A DNA stretch of 6,758 nucleotides. It comes from a bacterium. Lineage in GTDB: Bacteria; Fidelibacterota; UBA2242. Shown piece by piece: positions 5,663 to 6,758 of the stretch (positions are counted from its first letter, which is position 1; each line of letters starts with the position of its first letter). The notes below the pieces were generated by a model that saw nothing but the letters and a program-made list of their open reading frames with translations, did no database searches and was not told where the DNA came from. The stretch lies in assembly GCA_018895675.1 (NCBI GenBank), contig JAHIOG010000341.1, positions 1 to 6,758 of the forward strand. Direction: 5' to 3'. The position numbers were made by a program, and so were the translations under genes.

Positions 5663-5857
5663 TCATCCCCATTTTTTTAGTTCTGATAAAAGTTTTATTC
5701 TCATTCCTGGCAACTATCCTTAAGAAATACAAGCGGATTGCATCATTTTATCTGATTCATATATTTTATAATCAGCATCCTTCAGGAATATTTTGATATC
5801 CTTTATGGCATCGAGTATATGATTTAATCTTACTTTATCGCCTAATTTATTTTTCAT
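5663..5857 (-). pseudogene. hepT: Decayed HEPN-domain toxin (HepT/DUF86) remnant
   Basis: From ATG 5857 the minus strand reads MKNKLGDKVRLNHILDAIKD and on to ESDKMMQSACIS, the typical first 45 residues of a DUF86/HepT HEPN ribonuclease, then hits TAA at 5722-5720. The same frame continues through a second stop (TAG 5716-5714) into KLLSELKKWG before TGA 5665-5663. The two early stops fall where the family usually has Q and E in RQLEIIGEA, and KLLSELKK fits the next helix, so this is point-mutation decay of one frame. The C-terminal half with the catalytic R-x4-6-H motif is absent, its space taken by the start of the neighbouring secreted-protein gene. It overlaps the antitoxin end by 11 nt, as intact MNT-HEPN pairs often do. 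A toxin role is no longer plausible. Confidence 0.75.
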
Positions 5858-6137
5858 AGATCAGATACTTTTCACGATCGATTATTGGCCGAATATATTT
5901 AGATACTGCATTCGCTGATAGCAGGTCAACGTTACTTTTTAGTATATCCTGAAGTTCATTCTGCATTTTTATATATTTTAATCCTATCTGCTGACTATAA
6001 TCCAACTCGACCAATATATCAATATCGCTATCAACATCCGCCTCATTGCGAACGTGAGAACCAAACAGATAGGCTTTTTGAACAGGCTTATCCCTGAAGT
6101 AATCTGCAATCAAATTTATTTCACGTTTTTGTAGCAT
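5847..6137 (-). CDS. mntA: MntA-like minimal nucleotidyltransferase (type VII antitoxin family)
   Basis: This 96-residue protein is a minimal nucleotidyltransferase of the kind paired with HEPN toxins; in studied MntA-HepT systems the antitoxin adenylylates the toxin and inactivates it. The signature GSx10DxD is intact. Counting from the chosen start, these are G26-S27, then D38-x-D40 in SDIDILVELD, with a likely third metal-binding Asp at D71 in NVDLLS. I chose ATG 6137, which has AGGA about 10 nt upstream. A TTG nine bases further upstream sits almost on top of that AGGA and is less likely. Its partner, immediately downstream and overlapping, is a broken HEPN gene, so this is an orphan antitoxin. 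It may be neutral residue or may still protect against a related toxin elsewhere. Confidence 0.88.
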   Translation of the reverse strand: MLQKREINLIADYFRDKPVQKAYLFGSHVRNEADVDSDIDILVELDYSQQIGLKYIKMQNELQDILKSNVDLLSANAVSKYIRPIIDREKYLIYEK

Positions 6138-6210
6138 AATCGTCAATTCCTAAAATAACTTGCTTAAATATAAGTATTGATTTCATTTTTCTCACGTAAA
6201 TATTTTTATG

Positions 6211-6328
6211 TCGGGAAAAAGCGGCCAGGTTCCCCGCCTGAGGCGGGCAAGCCTGTCTGTGCCTGATTCTATCGGGAACTCCCCTTGAGCACGCTAACGC
6301 TGCGCGTTCAGGAGCAAAGCTGATTGCT
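6211..6328. repeat. GC-rich palindromic repeat cluster (REP-like)
   Basis: Nested and tandem hairpins occur here. The 15-bp palindrome CCCGCCTGAGGCGGG is at 6233-6247. An outer pair, GTTCCC (6229-6234) with GGGAAC (6274-6279), partly competes with it. AACGC (6296-6300) pairs with GCGTT (6304-6308), inside a looser CTCC/GGAG pair (6279-6282, 6311-6314). AGCAA (6313-6317) pairs with TTGCT (6324-6328). TCGGGAA occurs directly repeated at 6211-6217 and 6272-6278, and GCCTG at 6251 and 6261. Base composition differs sharply from the AT-rich flanks, which fits a dispersed intergenic repeat. A mobile or structural role is inferred only. Confidence 0.6.
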
Positions 6329-6432
6329 TAGAAGTCCCTGTTATACAAGTATGGTTTTTCAAATTTGATATATCCTCTATAAAAATAGGCAGTGCGACAT
6401 TAGTAAAATATCAACCGTCTTTATGGCGCCCT

Positions 6433-6478
6433 TAAAGTCAAAAACTCGGGGTTACGGTGAACTATGTTCTTGACTTTA
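6433..6478. repeat. Inverted repeat with 9-bp arms and an inner hairpin
   Basis: TAAAGTCAA (6433-6441) is matched perfectly by TTGACTTTA (6470-6478). Just inside the right arm, GAAC (6459-6462) pairs with GTTC (6466-6469) around TAT. On the minus strand this lies about 30 nt after the stop of the right-edge gene, but no T-tract follows the stem, so a terminator role is uncertain. Confidence 0.4.
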
Positions 6479-6508
6479 CTTTCTATAAAAGATTCGTTAT
6501 ACATTTCT

Positions 6509-6758
6509 TTATATATAACCACCAGATGGTTCAGGTAGCGATTGGTACTCTGGATCAGATTTGAGAATATCTTTAATAACTGTAGTTATTCGTAAAATCC
6601 TATTATATTCCAGTGGATAACTATTGATTAGAAACCAATATATAGTTTTATCTTGATTATTATATTCAATCCTCAAGGATTGCATACCTGGATCGAGAGA
6701 CTCGTCAATAGCCACAGAATCAGTGGGATTATATAGAAGTGAATCAGGTAAACTGAAA
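6509..6758 (-). CDS. C-terminal part of an unrecognised protein (runs off the right edge)
   Basis: The frame is open from the window edge to TAA at 6511-6509, so the gene's start lies outside. The visible 83 or so residues include SLLYNPTDSVAIDESLDP, a stretch with hydrophobic and aromatic residues (TIYWFLINSYPLEYNRIL), and a C-terminus ending LPEPSGGYI. An internal GTG at 6715 could be taken as a start, but the frame continues upstream with sensible residues, so a 5'-truncated CDS is the better reading. I do not recognise the family, and I see no motif, signal peptide or clear transmembrane helix. It shares strand with the nucleotidyltransferase but is separated by repeats and probably not in one operon. 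Confidence 0.5.
   Translation of the reverse strand, partial: FSLPDSLLYNPTDSVAIDESLDPGMQSLRIEYNNQDKTIYWFLINSYPLEYNRILRITTVIKDILKSDPEYQSLPEPSGGYI

Larger units (their letters stand above)
6138..6508. other. 371-base intergenic stretch with palindromes, no gene seen
   Basis: I find no credible coding frame here. The stretch holds a GC-rich hairpin cluster (6229-6328) and a long-armed inverted repeat (6433-6478), each listed separately. The part next to the nucleotidyltransferase (about 6145-6210) is AT-rich and probably contains that gene's promoter, but I cannot pick out convincing -35/-10 hexamers. The part between the two palindromic regions (6330-6430) shows nothing I can name. Confidence 0.5.

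Noticed and set aside
5644..5720. Promoter for the large minus-strand gene, using TTGCCA (5708-5713) as -35
   Set aside because: The matching -10 candidate at correct spacing is poor, so I do not list it as a feature.
6138..6146. TTG start for the nucleotidyltransferase
   Set aside because: The AGGA sits only about two bases before it, too close; the ATG nine bases downstream has better spacing.

Overview
The window looks like a piece of chromosome from an AT-rich anaerobic or microaerophilic bacterium. The clue to lifestyle is a complete set of iron and flavin enzymes for oxygen and reactive-oxygen detoxification that uses rubredoxin as electron carrier, as in sulfate reducers, clostridia and many uncultured anaerobes. 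The lineage is less certain. A secreted CsgG-like/PEGA/sulfatase-modifying-factor-like fusion protein, GC-rich palindromic repeats between genes and a MNT/HEPN pair would fit the Calditrichota, Marinimicrobia, Ignavibacteria or related FCB-type candidate phyla. That placement is inference only.

Left edge (1-327): no convincing gene. It holds three short hairpins, an imperfect direct repeat and an AT-rich promoter-like leader with a 12-bp perfect palindrome just ahead of the first gene.

Plus-strand block (328-3698): five tightly packed genes that read as one operon: rubrerythrin (peroxide reduction), a flavin reductase-rubredoxin fusion (Hrb type), a flavodiiron protein (O2/NO reduction), a ferritin-like protein without a rubredoxin domain, and desulfoferrodoxin (superoxide reduction). 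Gaps are 28, 0, 1 and 27 nt. The fusion protein would take electrons from NAD(P)H and pass them through its rubredoxin domain to the flavodiiron protein, and probably to rubrerythrin and desulfoferrodoxin. A hairpin with a T-tract at 3792-3818 ends the block and faces a convergent gene.

Minus-strand block (6758-3886): the C-terminal end of an unrecognised protein running off the right edge; a 371-base stretch with a cluster of GC-rich palindromes; a MntA-like nucleotidyltransferase; a decayed HEPN (HepT/DUF86) toxin remnant overlapping it; and a large secreted CsgG-like/PEGA/PEGA/SUMF1-like protein that begins right after the remnant.

The most interesting observation is in the flavin reductase-rubredoxin gene. 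Its domain junction carries an A9 run containing a dnaX-type slippery heptamer (A AAA AAG), followed at once by a good Shine-Dalgarno and an in-frame ATG for a canonical 54-residue rubredoxin. A -1 shift there ends the flavin reductase at a TGA just inside the rubredoxin. The locus may therefore make fused Hrb, free flavin reductase and free rubredoxin from one message.
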